Shown here: piece after piece, positions 49,083 through 57,731 of the stretch
How the letters are laid out: the number at the start of each line of letters is the position of its first letter
How positions within the stretch are numbered: position 1 is the stretch's first letter
From: Bacteroidales bacterium
Lineage (GTDB): Bacteria > Bacteroidota > Bacteroidia > Bacteroidales > UBA932
DNA length: 64,000 bases
Direction of reading: 5' to 3'
Assembly: GCA_017620335.1 (NCBI GenBank)
Contig: JAFZQO010000030.1
Location: 40,745 to 104,744, forward strand
Notes under the pieces: model-generated
The model's input: only the letters and a program-made list of their open reading frames with translations
Told to the model about the DNA's origin: nothing
Databases searched by the model: none
Program-made: the position numbers and the translations under genes

Positions 49083-50282
49083 ATGAACGCAGCTCTCAGG
49101 TCATTTTTCGGCCGCTTCACCAAGGCCGAACTGTCCGACATCCTGAACTTCTTCGACCAGCCCGTGGAGAAGAACGCCAGGAAGTCCGGACTGGTGGAAC
49201 AGGCCTCCCTGTTCATCGGAGGCAATCCCCGGGCATGGATGTACATGCTGCCGGAGAGCGACCTCATGCTCCTGCGCGACCTGGTTTCGGCCGGGCAGGG
49301 TGAATGGGTGGAGTTGCTCAACCCCGACTATCCCTCGATGCTGGAGATGCTGGGACTCATATACATCGACGACCGCGACAAGGATTTCGTCTACGCCTGC
49401 CTGGAGGAGTCGCTGTACTTCCCCGTCGCGGCCATCATCGACCATGTCATAGCGGAAAAGCGGGCGGACGGCTCGTTCGAGACCGAGCATCTCGCCCTCG
49501 GCCTGCTGAACCTCTACGGGGTGGTGACCGTAGAAGCCTTCGTCCACCAGGCCTTCGACATGCTGGACGAAGACTGCACTGACACCGAACAATTCGCGAA
49601 GGTCGCGGAGAACAGGATAGTGGCGATGCAGCGCGTAGCCTACAAAGGCGAGATCTATCTCGTCTCCCCTTATGCATATGAGTATGAGAAGCTTATAGAC
49701 GGATGGAAGGAATACTCCGGCAAGCGCAGGTTCGCTTCCTTCACCAAGGAGGAGGCACTGTATGCCGGCTGCGACGCCCCCTTCTGCGCGTACGGCCACG
49801 GCACGCCAGAATACAATGCGGCATGGGATGTGCTCGAGGACCTCGGCTACGACCGCCAGGATATCCTGGACTGCCTCAATGAAGTATGGGTGAACGCCCA
49901 GTACTCCATGGACGAAGACTGCGCCGAGGCGATGTTCAGCTGCATCAATGACAAGATCGACGAGATAGACACCTTCGAGGAATACCGCAGGTACATCAAC
50001 ATCATCGCCGAATACGCCAATTCCGTTCCCAAATGGCTCCTCAAGGGCCACACCTCCAACGAGACCGACCTGCTCAAGCTCAGCATCCAGGTGGACGAGA
50101 GCTCTTTCGAGGAGGAGCTTTCCAAGATGGAGGATACGAAGAAGGGACCGGACTTCAATTCCGGCCCCCTGAACGATTTCTACAAGAACATCATGGCCGT
50201 CAGGCCTGTCGGCCCGGACGATCCATGCCCCTGCGGCAGCGGACTGTCATACCGCCGCTGCCACGGTAAAATCCTCAACTGA
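49083..50282 (+). CDS. SEC-C motif protein of unknown function
   Basis: A 399-residue soluble acidic protein, mostly helical, ending in a SEC-C zinc motif with CPCGSG and CHGK in the last 25 residues. That motif is shared with the SecA tail and binds zinc and often protein or ribosome partners. The first 370 residues match no family I can name; they open with ALRSFFGRFTKAELSDILNFFDQ. The end overlaps the convergent gcvPB by eight bases. A link to secretion or stress is only an inference from the tail. Confidence 0.75.
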   Translation: MNAALRSFFGRFTKAELSDILNFFDQPVEKNARKSGLVEQASLFIGGNPRAWMYMLPESDLMLLRDLVSAGQGEWVELLNPDYPSMLEMLGLIYIDDRDKDFVYACLEESLYFPVAAIIDHVIAEKRADGSFETEHLALGLLNLYGVVTVEAFVHQAFDMLDEDCTDTEQFAKVAENRIVAMQRVAYKGEIYLVSPYAYEYEKLIDGWKEYSGKRRFASFTKEEALYAGCDAPFCAYGHGTPEYNAAWDVLEDLGYDRQDILDCLNEVWVNAQYSMDEDCAEAMFSCINDKIDEIDTFEEYRRYINIIAEYANSVPKWLLKGHTSNETDLLKLSIQVDESSFEEELSKMEDTKKGPDFNSGPLNDFYKNIMAVRPVGPDDPCPCGSGLSYRRCHGKILN

Positions 50283-51747
50283 CCTCGTCCTGATACTTCA
50301 GTACGGGCCTGCGCGCCGCCATCGTCTCGTCGGGACGCGAGATTGGAGCGTTGTGCGGGGCGCCGTGCAGGATATCCGGATCCTCGGCGGCCTCCTTCGC
50401 TATCACATGCATCACTTCGATGAAGGCGTCCAGGGTCTCCTTGGACTCGGTCTCCGTAGGCTCTATCATCAGGGCCTGGTGGAACAGCAGAGGGAAATAG
50501 ATGGTCGGGGCGTGGAAGCCGAAGTCCAGCAGGCGCTTGGCCACGTCGAGAGTGGTCGCGCCGGGCTTCCCTGTCGCCGAACCGTCATCGATCAGCCCGT
50601 CGAAGACGAACTCATGCTTGCAGACCGTCGGGATGGGAAGCTTGTAGGCATCCTTGAGGCTCTCCTTGATATAGTTGGCGCCAAGAGTGGCAAGCTTGCC
50701 GGCCATCGCGATGTGTTGCTTTCCAAGCATAAGGATATAGGCGTAAGCCCTGAGGATGATGCCGAAATTGCCCATGAAGGCGGACACGCGGCCGGCAGAG
50801 AGCGGGGCGTCGCCCACGATGCGGAAACGGCCGTCCTCCTTCACCACCTTCGGGACGGGAAGGAACTCCGCGAGCCTTTCGGCCACGCCGACGGGGCCGG
50901 AGCCCGGGCCGCCGCCTCCGTGAGGGGTGGAGAAGGTCTTGTGGAGGTTGAGGTGCATGATGTCGAAGCCCATGTCGCCCGGACGGACCACGCCGAGAAG
51001 GGGGTTCATGTTGGCCCCGTCGTAGTACAGCAGGCCGCCGGCCTCATGGACGAGGGTGGCTATCTCCCTGATGTCCTTCTCGAAGAGGCCGAGGGTGTTG
51101 GGATTGGTCATCATGATGCCAGCGACGTCGGGGCCGAGGAGGGGCTTGAGGTCCTCCACGTCCACGAGGCCGGCGGCATTGGACTTCACTTCCACGATGC
51201 TCAGGCCGCAGACCGCCGCCGATGCGGGGTTGGTGCCGTGGGCGCTGTCGGGGACTATCACCTTCGTTCGGGCGAAGTCGCCGCGCGAGGCGTGGTAGCT
51301 GCGCATGACCATCAGGCCGGTGAGCTCGCCGTGCGCGCCCGCGCAGGGATTGAGCGTGAAATGCTTCATGCCTGTGATGGCGGCAAGTGCGCGGTCCATT
51401 TCGTAATAGACCTCCAGCACGCCCTGGACGGTGCTTTCGTCCTGAAGCGGATGTATGCCCTGGAATGCCGGCATCGCGGCTATCTCCTCGTTGATCTTGG
51501 GATTGTACTTCATCGTGCAGCTGCCGAGCGGATAGAAGCCCGTATCCACGCCGAAGTTCATCTGCGAGAGGTTGGTATAGTGGCGGACGACATCCACCTC
51601 GCTGACTTCCGGAAGTGCGGGCGCCTCTGCGCGCAGCAGGCCGGAAGGGATGGAGAAGGAAGCGTCAGAAGTAGCGGAGGCCGGGAGGGTATATGCCCTG
51701 CGACCGGGTTTCGAGAGTTCGAAAATGAGTCTGTCGTAGTACTTCAT
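50275..51747 (-). CDS. gcvPB: glycine dehydrogenase (decarboxylating) subunit 2
   Basis: A 490-residue C-terminal half of P-protein. Lys270 in NLHKTFSTPHGGGGPGSGP binds pyridoxal phosphate, and AHGTNPASAAVCG and DGANMNP are as expected. With gcvPA it decarboxylates glycine and passes the aminomethyl group to H-protein. Two bases separate it from gcvPA; it is the last gene of the T-H-PA-PB operon. Confidence 0.97.
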   Translation of the reverse strand: MKYYDRLIFELSKPGRRAYTLPASATSDASFSIPSGLLRAEAPALPEVSEVDVVRHYTNLSQMNFGVDTGFYPLGSCTMKYNPKINEEIAAMPAFQGIHPLQDESTVQGVLEVYYEMDRALAAITGMKHFTLNPCAGAHGELTGLMVMRSYHASRGDFARTKVIVPDSAHGTNPASAAVCGLSIVEVKSNAAGLVDVEDLKPLLGPDVAGIMMTNPNTLGLFEKDIREIATLVHEAGGLLYYDGANMNPLLGVVRPGDMGFDIMHLNLHKTFSTPHGGGGPGSGPVGVAERLAEFLPVPKVVKEDGRFRIVGDAPLSAGRVSAFMGNFGIILRAYAYILMLGKQHIAMAGKLATLGANYIKESLKDAYKLPIPTVCKHEFVFDGLIDDGSATGKPGATTLDVAKRLLDFGFHAPTIYFPLLFHQALMIEPTETESKETLDAFIEVMHVIAKEAAEDPDILHGAPHNAPISRPDETMAARRPVLKYQDEVS

Positions 51748-51749
51748 GG

Positions 51750-53075
51750 CTATGCCTCCTTTACCAATGCGACGAGGGCGTCAATCTCGGCCCTGGTCCT
51801 CTTCTCTGTCACACAGAAACTTACGTAGCCTTCCTCCGTCTCAAGCGCGCCGAAGAAGCCGCCCTTGTACAGCTTGTCCTGGAGGGCCTTGACGTCCACG
51901 AGGGGCTTGAGGACGAACTCCTTGAGGAAAGGCTTGTCGAAGACTTCCTCGAACTTGCCGGTCTTCAGCAGTTCGTCATGCAGGAGATGCGCTCCGGCAT
52001 AGGATTTTTCATTGACTTCCTTCATGCCTTCCGGGCCCATCAGGGACAGGTACACCGTCACGAAGAGCGCCATCAAGGACTCGTTGGAGCAGATGTTGGA
52101 AGTGGCCTTCTCGCGGCGGATATGCTGCTCGCGGGCCTGGAGGGTAAGGACGAAGGCACGCCTGCCCTGTCCGTCGACGGTCTCGCCGACTATGCGTCCC
52201 GGGAGCTTGCGCATGTGGTCCTTCGTGCAGGCCATGAAGCCCACATAAGGACCTCCGAAGCAGAGCGGGATGCCGAGGGGCTGTCCGTCGCCGACGGCGA
52301 CGTCCGCGCCCCATTCCGCCGGGGTCCTGAGGACCGCCAGTGCCGAGGGGTCGCAGTACTCAACGAGCATGGCCTTGCCCTCGTGGAGGACGTCGGCGAA
52401 GCCCGTCAGGTCTTCCACGATGCCGAAGCGGTTGACGCCGGGCACGATGGCGCCCGCCACGTCACCGCTCTCCATGGCCTTGCGGAGGCTTTCCAGGGAA
52501 GTCTGGCCGTCCTCCGCCTCGATGAAGGCGATATTGGTCCCGTAATACTTCGCGTAGGTCTCCACCGTCTTCACCACGTTGGGCAGGAGGGTACGGGAGA
52601 GCAGCACGGTATTCTTCTTCCTGGCGCTGGCAACGGCCATGCGCATGGCCTCGGCCGCCGCGGTGGGGCCGTCGTACATGGAGGCGTTGCTCACGTCCAT
52701 GCCCGTCAGGGCGCAAATCATGCTCTGATACTCGAATATATAGCGGAGCGTGCCCTGGGAGATCTCGCACTGGTAGGGAGTGTATGCGGTAAGGAACTCC
52801 GAACGGGAGATGATGTAGGGAATGACCGACGGGGTATAGTGGTCATAAGCGCCCGCCCCGGCGAAGACCTTAAGCTTCGCGTTGCGGGAGGCAAGCGCCT
52901 CGAAGAAGTCGCGGACCTCCTGCTCGGAGAGTGCGTCGGGGAGGTCGTACTCCCCCTTGTAAATGAATCCGGCAGGTACGTCGGAATAGAGGTCGTCCAG
53001 GGACTGCACCCCTATACGGTCGAGCATCTGCCGGATGTCATCCTCCGTATGAGGAAAATAAGAGAAGGTTCCCAT
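51750..53075 (-). CDS. gcvPA: glycine dehydrogenase (decarboxylating) subunit 1
   Basis: A 441-residue N-terminal half of P-protein. Typical segments are FAGAGAYDHYTPSVIPYII, PYQCEISQGTLRYIFEYQSMI and GDGQPLGIPLCFGGPYVGFMACTKDHMRKLPGRIVG. It carries no PLP lysine but forms the active tetramer with GcvPB. The split form is common in Bacteroidetes, Firmicutes and archaea. Spaced three bases from gcvH. Confidence 0.97.
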   Translation of the reverse strand: MGTFSYFPHTEDDIRQMLDRIGVQSLDDLYSDVPAGFIYKGEYDLPDALSEQEVRDFFEALASRNAKLKVFAGAGAYDHYTPSVIPYIISRSEFLTAYTPYQCEISQGTLRYIFEYQSMICALTGMDVSNASMYDGPTAAAEAMRMAVASARKKNTVLLSRTLLPNVVKTVETYAKYYGTNIAFIEAEDGQTSLESLRKAMESGDVAGAIVPGVNRFGIVEDLTGFADVLHEGKAMLVEYCDPSALAVLRTPAEWGADVAVGDGQPLGIPLCFGGPYVGFMACTKDHMRKLPGRIVGETVDGQGRRAFVLTLQAREQHIRREKATSNICSNESLMALFVTVYLSLMGPEGMKEVNEKSYAGAHLLHDELLKTGKFEEVFDKPFLKEFVLKPLVDVKALQDKLYKGGFFGALETEEGYVSFCVTEKRTRAEIDALVALVKEA

Positions 53076-53078
53076 GTG

Positions 53079-53456
53079 CTACTTCGCGATCTCGGCGTAG
53101 GCTGCAGCGTCCATGAGGGAGTCGAGCTCGGAGGGGTCGCTCATGCGGACCTTGATGATCCAGTTCCCGAAAGCGTCCTCGTTGACAAGCTCCGGGGCGT
53201 CCTCGAGGGCTTCGTTGACCTCGACGACGACACCGGAAACGGGGGAATAGAGTTCGCTGGAGGCCTTGACGCTCTCGAGGGCGCCGAAGTCGTCACCCTT
53301 GGAGACCTCGTCATCCACCTCGGGCATGTCGACATAGGTGATGTCGCCCATCTCCTCCTGTGCGAAATCAGAAACACCGATGACGGCGATGTCGCCATCC
53401 ACCTTTACCCATTCGTGCGAATCGCTGTAAAGCAATCCTTCAATGATCTTTGACAT
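53079..53456 (-). CDS. gcvH: glycine cleavage system H protein
   Basis: A 125-residue lipoyl carrier that shuttles the aminomethyl group between P, T and L proteins. Lys64 in ALESVKASSE carries lipoate. The surrounding ITYVDMPEVDDEVSKGDDFG and YSPVSGVVVEVNEAL sequences are canonical. Eight bases after gcvT. The dihydrolipoyl dehydrogenase (L protein) is not encoded in this window. Confidence 0.97.
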   Translation of the reverse strand: MSKIIEGLLYSDSHEWVKVDGDIAVIGVSDFAQEEMGDITYVDMPEVDDEVSKGDDFGALESVKASSELYSPVSGVVVEVNEALEDAPELVNEDAFGNWIIKVRMSDPSELDSLMDAAAYAEIAK

Positions 53457-53464
53457 ATCTCTCG

Positions 53465-54565
53465 TTATTTTTTATAGTTTGTCTGATAGAATCTCTTCTT
53501 CACGACCTCGCCGGGGAAGACCTTCTTGCGGATGCGGATCCAAAGCGGGGTGCCGAGCTTGGAATAAGCCGAGTCCACGAGGGCGAAGCAAATGCTGCGG
53601 TCCAGCGAGATGGAATGATACCCGGTGGTGACCACGCCGACCGCAGTGCCGTCTTCGAGTTCGACGGGATAGCCTGCGCGGGGGATGGCCTTGTCGTGGA
53701 TTTCGATGCCGACGAGCTTCTTCTCCGTGCCTTCGGCCTTCTGGCGGACGAGGACGTCCTTGCCGATGAACTCCTCCTTGTCGAGCTTACAGAACATGGA
53801 AAGTCCGGCCTCGACGGGAGTGATGTCGGCGCTGAGCTCGTCACCGTAGAGCGGCAGGCCCGCCTCGAAGCGGAGCGTGTCGCGGCAGCCGAGGCCGCAG
53901 GGGGTGACGCCGGCCTTGAGGAAATCATCCCACAGACGGTTTATCATCTCCGGACTGGCATAAATCTCGAAGCCATCCTCGCCGGTGTAGCCGGTGCGGC
54001 TGATTATCATGCGTTCACCACAATTGAAGTCTGCGAAAGTATAGAAGCCGAGAGACGCGGCGCCTGACCAGCCAAGCACATCGACGACGACCTTTTCGGC
54101 ATCGGGCCCCTGGACGGCTATCTGGCCCCACTCTTCCGAGCGGTTTTCGATGCGAACGTCGAATCCGGCGGCATTGTCGAGCATCCAGAAATAATCCTTG
54201 TCTATGTTGGAAGCGTTGACGACCAGAAGGAAGCCGTCCGCCGTGAACTCCTTGTAGACGAGCAGGTCATCCACCACGCCTCCTGTCGGATACAGCATCA
54301 TGCCGTAGAGGATCTTTCCGGGGGCGAGGCCGCGGACGTCGTTGGTGAAGATGTGATTGACATAACGAGCGGCGTCAGGGCCGCTGATGAAGATTTCCCC
54401 CATGTGAGAGACGTCGAACATGCCGACCCTGGTACGCACGGCGACGTGCTCATCGGTAATGCCGGAATACTGGATGGGCATCATGAAGCCCGCGAAGGGA
54501 CTCATCTTGGCTTCAAGTCCCACATGCTTGTCGTACAGGCAGGTCAGTTTCAGGTTATCTTCCAT
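53465..54565 (-). CDS. gcvT: aminomethyltransferase (T protein)
   Basis: A 366-residue T protein that transfers the methylene group from H protein to tetrahydrofolate and releases ammonia. Conserved points: AGFMMPIQYSGITDEHVAVRTRVGMFDVSHMGEI near the N-terminus and ISRTGYTGEDGFEIY, LGCRDTLRFEAGLPLYG in the middle. First gene of the operon, with a strong promoter embedded in the end of the upstream arginase-fold gene. Confidence 0.97.
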   Translation of the reverse strand: MEDNLKLTCLYDKHVGLEAKMSPFAGFMMPIQYSGITDEHVAVRTRVGMFDVSHMGEIFISGPDAARYVNHIFTNDVRGLAPGKILYGMMLYPTGGVVDDLLVYKEFTADGFLLVVNASNIDKDYFWMLDNAAGFDVRIENRSEEWGQIAVQGPDAEKVVVDVLGWSGAASLGFYTFADFNCGERMIISRTGYTGEDGFEIYASPEMINRLWDDFLKAGVTPCGLGCRDTLRFEAGLPLYGDELSADITPVEAGLSMFCKLDKEEFIGKDVLVRQKAEGTEKKLVGIEIHDKAIPRAGYPVELEDGTAVGVVTTGYHSISLDRSICFALVDSAYSKLGTPLWIRIRKKVFPGEVVKKRFYQTNYKK

Positions 54566-54614
54566 GTCTTAATGTTATTTGGTTACAATCCGTAATTAAA
54601 TCAGCACTTTCAGT

Positions 54615-54656
54615 AATGATTTTTGAGCGGGTTTCCTCGCCCTCCGAAAAATCATT
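54615..54656 (-). promoter_or_regulatory. inverted repeat in the gcvT leader
   Basis: AATGATTTTT (54615-54624) and its exact complement (54647-54656) enclose 22 GC-rich bases. It starts right at the predicted gcvT transcription start (about 54651) and is downstream of the arginase-fold gene. It may be a 5' stem-loop of the gcv mRNA, an operator, or an imperfect end signal of the upstream gene. It shows no glycine riboswitch core. Confidence 0.45.
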
Positions 54657-54688
54657 CAAAGATACTAATCAATTATGAGATTACCAAA
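54657..54688 (-). promoter_or_regulatory. promoter of the glycine cleavage operon
   Basis: Read leftward: TTTG (54688-54685), a 20-base spacer, TATCTTTG (54664-54657), a full consensus match. Most of it lies inside the last codons of the upstream arginase-fold gene. Predicted leader about 86 bases. Confidence 0.8.
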
Positions 54689-55447
54689 CAGTTTCTCAAG
54701 GGCTTCGGCGGTCTTGAGGTTCAGTTCGAAGTCAGCGTCGGACGCGCCCTTGGCGCGGGTGAGGCCACCGCAGATGTCCGCGCCCAGAAGCCGGTGCCCC
54801 CTGGTGGCCAGGAGCACCGCGGACTCAAGCTGCATGAGCGTCATGCAGCCCTGGTCCCAGTCGGTCCTGGCGTATTCCGTGGTGAGGACGTCCAGGTCGA
54901 TGGAAACGTACACGGGGATGCGCGGTTCAAGCAGGGAGAACATCTCCCTGACGTCCTGGGAAAGGCCGTCCCCGGTGTGGCGCAGGTCCTCCGACGTCAC
55001 GGCCAGAACGCCATCGAACACGAGGTCCAGTATCTCCAGCTCGAGGTCGGGATTGATGCCCGCCATCAGGACCTGTGTCAGGCACGGGATGCCCTGGAAG
55101 GCGTCCCTCGCCCATCCGCCGCAGGACAGCACCCGGCCGAAGGCCGGCTCCTGCATGTCGGGGTGGTGGTCGAAGAGGACGAGGGCGAAAGGTTCGCCTC
55201 CGTTCTCCTCCGCGGCTTTCTCCAGCCAGAAGCGGGTCAGGTAATGGTAGTCTCCGGTGTCGTCCCAGTGGAGGGCGGCGGCGGGGAGCTCCGCCACGGC
55301 GGTGCGTATCGCCGCGACCGCCGCTTCGTCGCAGTAGCAATTGGTCCCCTCAATGGCTGAAAGGTCGACGGTTTCCGCACCGGGAATGGCCTTATCCAGG
55401 CCCTGTTCCCTGCAGTATCCGGAAAGATCAAGGATAACGTTTCTCAT
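54665..55447 (-). CDS. arginase/agmatinase/formiminoglutamase-fold hydrolase
   Basis: A 260-residue member of the arginase fold. Metal ligands are recognisable: the first His in GDYHYL, the DxHxD site in FDHHPD and the second Asp pair in SIDLDVL. The usual GGDHS is replaced by TGDYH, which sets it apart from true arginase or agmatinase, so the substrate (a guanidino or formimino compound, or another amide) is open. An upstream ATG at 55468 adds seven residues and is less likely. It lies upstream of gcvT in the same direction but with an internal promoter between them. Confidence 0.82.
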   Translation of the reverse strand: MRNVILDLSGYCREQGLDKAIPGAETVDLSAIEGTNCYCDEAAVAAIRTAVAELPAAALHWDDTGDYHYLTRFWLEKAAEENGGEPFALVLFDHHPDMQEPAFGRVLSCGGWARDAFQGIPCLTQVLMAGINPDLELEILDLVFDGVLAVTSEDLRHTGDGLSQDVREMFSLLEPRIPVYVSIDLDVLTTEYARTDWDQGCMTLMQLESAVLLATRGHRLLGADICGGLTRAKGASDADFELNLKTAEALEKLFGNLIID

Positions 55448-55576
55448 ATCTGCATGTGGACTGACCATGGCGGCGGAGAGGCCCGAAAAGCCAAAAACCG
55501 CATTTCATGGCGTTATAATGGCGAAATATACGGTTTTTTTCGCTCTTTGCAGGTAGTTTTTTAACAAAATAGTTCT

Positions 55577-55584
55577 TAAATTTG
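55577..55584 (+). promoter_or_regulatory. -7 element before the hypothetical/rluA pair
   Basis: TAAATTTG is a full -7 match, eight bases before the ATG at 55593, which would give an almost leaderless transcript if that start is used. The best TTTG upstream (55546) is 27 bases away, too far for a normal -33, so the promoter is only tentative. Confidence 0.4.
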
Positions 55585-55592
55585 CGGATGTT

Positions 55593-56072
55593 ATGCTTAA
55601 TCCTGAGATGGAATCCGAACAGATTTACCCGCTCGACCCCGAGAAGGTGTACTTCTCCATGGACGAGCTGACGCTCGACACGGATGAGGGCCCTAAGACC
55701 CTCAGGATGGGAGCATGGCTAAACTACGACCCCGTCCGCATCCACCGGATGATCATCAAGGACAAGACCCTGCAGGTCGATACCTTCGAAGTCCTCAACC
55801 CCCTCGTAAGCAAGCTCCGCCGCGCCGACCCAGACTACTACAAGCGCTTCATGGGCCTCAACCTCATCATCGACTTCCCCGGGTACAGCAGCGGCATCAA
55901 GGCCAGCATACCCTTCGAGAACGATCCCATCGGCTTCTACAAATGGTGGCGCAAGGGCAAGCATGAGGACAAGGTCCATCTCTCCATGGGCAACCGCATC
56001 CGCCTTTTCCAGAAGGTATCGCTCATGGATCCCAAGATCATCCTCAAGAAGGACCTCGAACTCCTCAAGTAA
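55593..56072 (+). CDS. conserved-looking protein of unknown function
   Basis: A 159-residue soluble protein that I do not recognise. It has even codon use and a mixed alpha/beta composition with many charged residues (DPEKVYFSMDELTLDTDEGPK, FYKWWRKGKHEDKVHLSMGNR). No signal peptide, membrane helix or cysteine cluster. A second in-frame ATG at 55608 (MESEQIYPLDPEK) may be the real start. Two bases separate its stop from the rluA-like gene, so the two are probably co-transcribed; a link to RNA modification would be a guess. Confidence 0.72.
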   Translation: MLNPEMESEQIYPLDPEKVYFSMDELTLDTDEGPKTLRMGAWLNYDPVRIHRMIIKDKTLQVDTFEVLNPLVSKLRRADPDYYKRFMGLNLIIDFPGYSSGIKASIPFENDPIGFYKWWRKGKHEDKVHLSMGNRIRLFQKVSLMDPKIILKKDLELLK

Positions 56073-56074
56073 CC

Positions 56075-57019
56075 ATGGCACAAAGATTTTCCGTCCCTCA
56101 CGACTCCTCATTGCTGAACTGTCTCTTCGAGTTGTTTCCGCAGCAGAGCCGCACCGGGGTGAAGGCATACCTCAAGGACGGCCGCGTCCTTGTGAACGGC
56201 CAGAACCGCACCGCCTTCGACTGGCCCCTGAAAGCCGGCGACACCATAGAGATTATTTCCAAAGGCGCCTCCATCGGCCGTGACATGAAGGAGGACGCCG
56301 AATCCCTCCTTGGCCGCGAGGGTATTTCCGTCGTCTACGAGGACGCCCACCTGATAGTAATCGACAAGAACGCAGGGGTCCCGGTCAGCGCGACGAAAAA
56401 TGCAAGCGGGCGCCGGATGAAGTCCGTACAGTCCCTTATGACGGACTACATGCATACCGAAAAACGCGCCAACATCAAGGCCGGGACCGGCAGTTACAAG
56501 GATTCCTCCCGCATATTCCTCATCCACAGGATAGACCGCGACGCATCAGGGCTGATGCTGCTCGCAAAGGACGAATACACCAAGGAGCTAATCCAGAGCA
56601 AATGGGATGAGCTTATCCTTGACATCACGTTCACGGCTTTGCTGGAAGGATGTCCGGAGCAGAAGTCCGGAAGGATAGAGAGCTGGCTTACGGAGAACCC
56701 CAAGTCGCTGAAGATGATGTCCTCTCCCGAGGACGACGGCGGCATGCGGGCCGTGACCCGCTACCGGGTGACGGCCGAGCGCAGCCGCTTCTGCGTCGCG
56801 GAGTTCCGTTTGGAAACAGGGCGCAGGCACCAGATCCGGGTGCATGCCGCCGAGGTGCTCGGCCATCCGGTGGCCGGCGACCGCAAATACGGCTCCGCCG
56901 TCAGTTTCGGCGGACGCCTGGCCCTGCACGCCGGCTCGCTGGCGTTCCGCAATCCTTACGGAGGGGAGGTGCTGCGTTTCACCTCTCCCCTGCCCGCGGC
57001 CTTCGGCCTTATGAAATAG
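56075..57019 (+). CDS. RluA-family 23S rRNA/tRNA pseudouridine synthase
   Basis: A 314-residue RluA/RluD-type enzyme. An S4 domain (about 1-65, with LKDGRVLVNGQNRTAFDWPLKAGD) is followed by the catalytic core with HRIDRDASGLMLLAK, whose Asp isomerises uridine; RRHQIRVHAAEVLGHPVAGDRKYG is the conserved C-terminal signature. Which uridine is modified cannot be told. Its end lies 15 bases from the convergent plug-lipoprotein gene. Confidence 0.94.
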   Translation: MAQRFSVPHDSSLLNCLFELFPQQSRTGVKAYLKDGRVLVNGQNRTAFDWPLKAGDTIEIISKGASIGRDMKEDAESLLGREGISVVYEDAHLIVIDKNAGVPVSATKNASGRRMKSVQSLMTDYMHTEKRANIKAGTGSYKDSSRIFLIHRIDRDASGLMLLAKDEYTKELIQSKWDELILDITFTALLEGCPEQKSGRIESWLTENPKSLKMMSSPEDDGGMRAVTRYRVTAERSRFCVAEFRLETGRRHQIRVHAAEVLGHPVAGDRKYGSAVSFGGRLALHAGSLAFRNPYGGEVLRFTSPLPAAFGLMK

Positions 57020-57034
57020 GATTATTCCGACCGG

Positions 57035-57610
57035 TTACTTTTTCCTTTCAGCCTTCTTAGCCTCACGCGCAGCCCTTGCGGCCTCGCGCGCTTCCTTCTT
57101 GGCCTTTGCCTCAAGCCTGGCCTGCTCCTGGGACGACTTGGTGGTGATCAGGATGACGCCGTTGCCACCCCTGGTGCCATAGATGGCCGCGGAAGCGTCT
57201 TTCAGGACGCTCACGGACCCGATGTCATTGGGATTGAGGAATGACGGGTCGTCTGTCTCCACGCCATCAACCATGATCAGGGGCTGTGTGGAGAGGTTGA
57301 TGGAGTTGATGCCGCGGACGGTGATGGAAGGGGTTTTGCCGGCCTCGGGAGGACCTATGGTGACACCCGGGACACGCCCGCGCATATATTCCCAGATATC
57401 CGTATACGAGACTATCTCCTTTTCATCTATGTCGAGCTGGTTGACGGAATACGTAAGCTCGCTCTTGTCCACAGTTCCGTAACCGACGTTGATGCCGGTG
57501 TTTTCCTCCAGCGGCAGGTCTCCTGCCCTGTAAACGTTGGTAACCCCGCGGGAGGGCCCGCAGGCACAGAGGACGGCGGCCGCAGCCGCCAGGATTATAA
57601 TTTCTTTCAT
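57035..57610 (-). CDS. orphan TonB plug-domain lipoprotein
   Basis: A 191-residue lipoprotein from the ATG at 57610 (lipobox region VLCAC, Cys17). Residues about 55-155 match the plug domain of SusC-type TonB-dependent receptors, including VTIGPPEAGKTPSITVRGI, PLIMVDGVE and VLKDASAAIYGTRGGNGVILITTK, but no beta-barrel follows. It ends in a basic Ala/Lys/Arg helix of about 30 residues. No barrel gene is next to it. The upstream ATG at 57634 is less likely as it hides the signal peptide. Confidence 0.85.
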   Translation of the reverse strand: MKEIIILAAAAAVLCACGPSRGVTNVYRAGDLPLEENTGINVGYGTVDKSELTYSVNQLDIDEKEIVSYTDIWEYMRGRVPGVTIGPPEAGKTPSITVRGINSINLSTQPLIMVDGVETDDPSFLNPNDIGSVSVLKDASAAIYGTRGGNGVILITTKSSQEQARLEAKAKKEAREAARAAREAKKAERKK

Positions 57611-57631
57611 ATCTATCTGCTTTTGTTCCTT

Positions 57632-57662
57632 CAAAGATAATCATTTCCACCCATAATCAAAA
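57632..57662 (-). promoter_or_regulatory. promoter of the plug-domain lipoprotein
   Basis: Read leftward: TTTTG (57662-57658), an 18-base spacer, TATCTTTG (57639-57632), 22 bases before the ATG at 57610. Spacing is one base below the usual range. Confidence 0.65.
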
Positions 57663-57695
57663 CAAAAAACGAGCCGTCGGTACCGAAGGATTCAT

Positions 57696-57703
57696 TATCT
57701 TTG
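57696..57703 (+). promoter_or_regulatory. -7 element of the thioesterase gene
   Basis: TATCTTTG, a full -7 match, 28 bases before the ATG at 57732. No TTTG lies at the -33 distance in this GC-rich stretch. Confidence 0.5.
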
Positions 57704-57731
57704 TACCAACATACCCGTCATTCCCCATATC

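Noticed and set aside
54566-54664. Possible glycine riboswitch before gcvT
   Set aside because: I could not find the conserved aptamer core; only a simple stem-loop is visible. A covariance search would be decisive.
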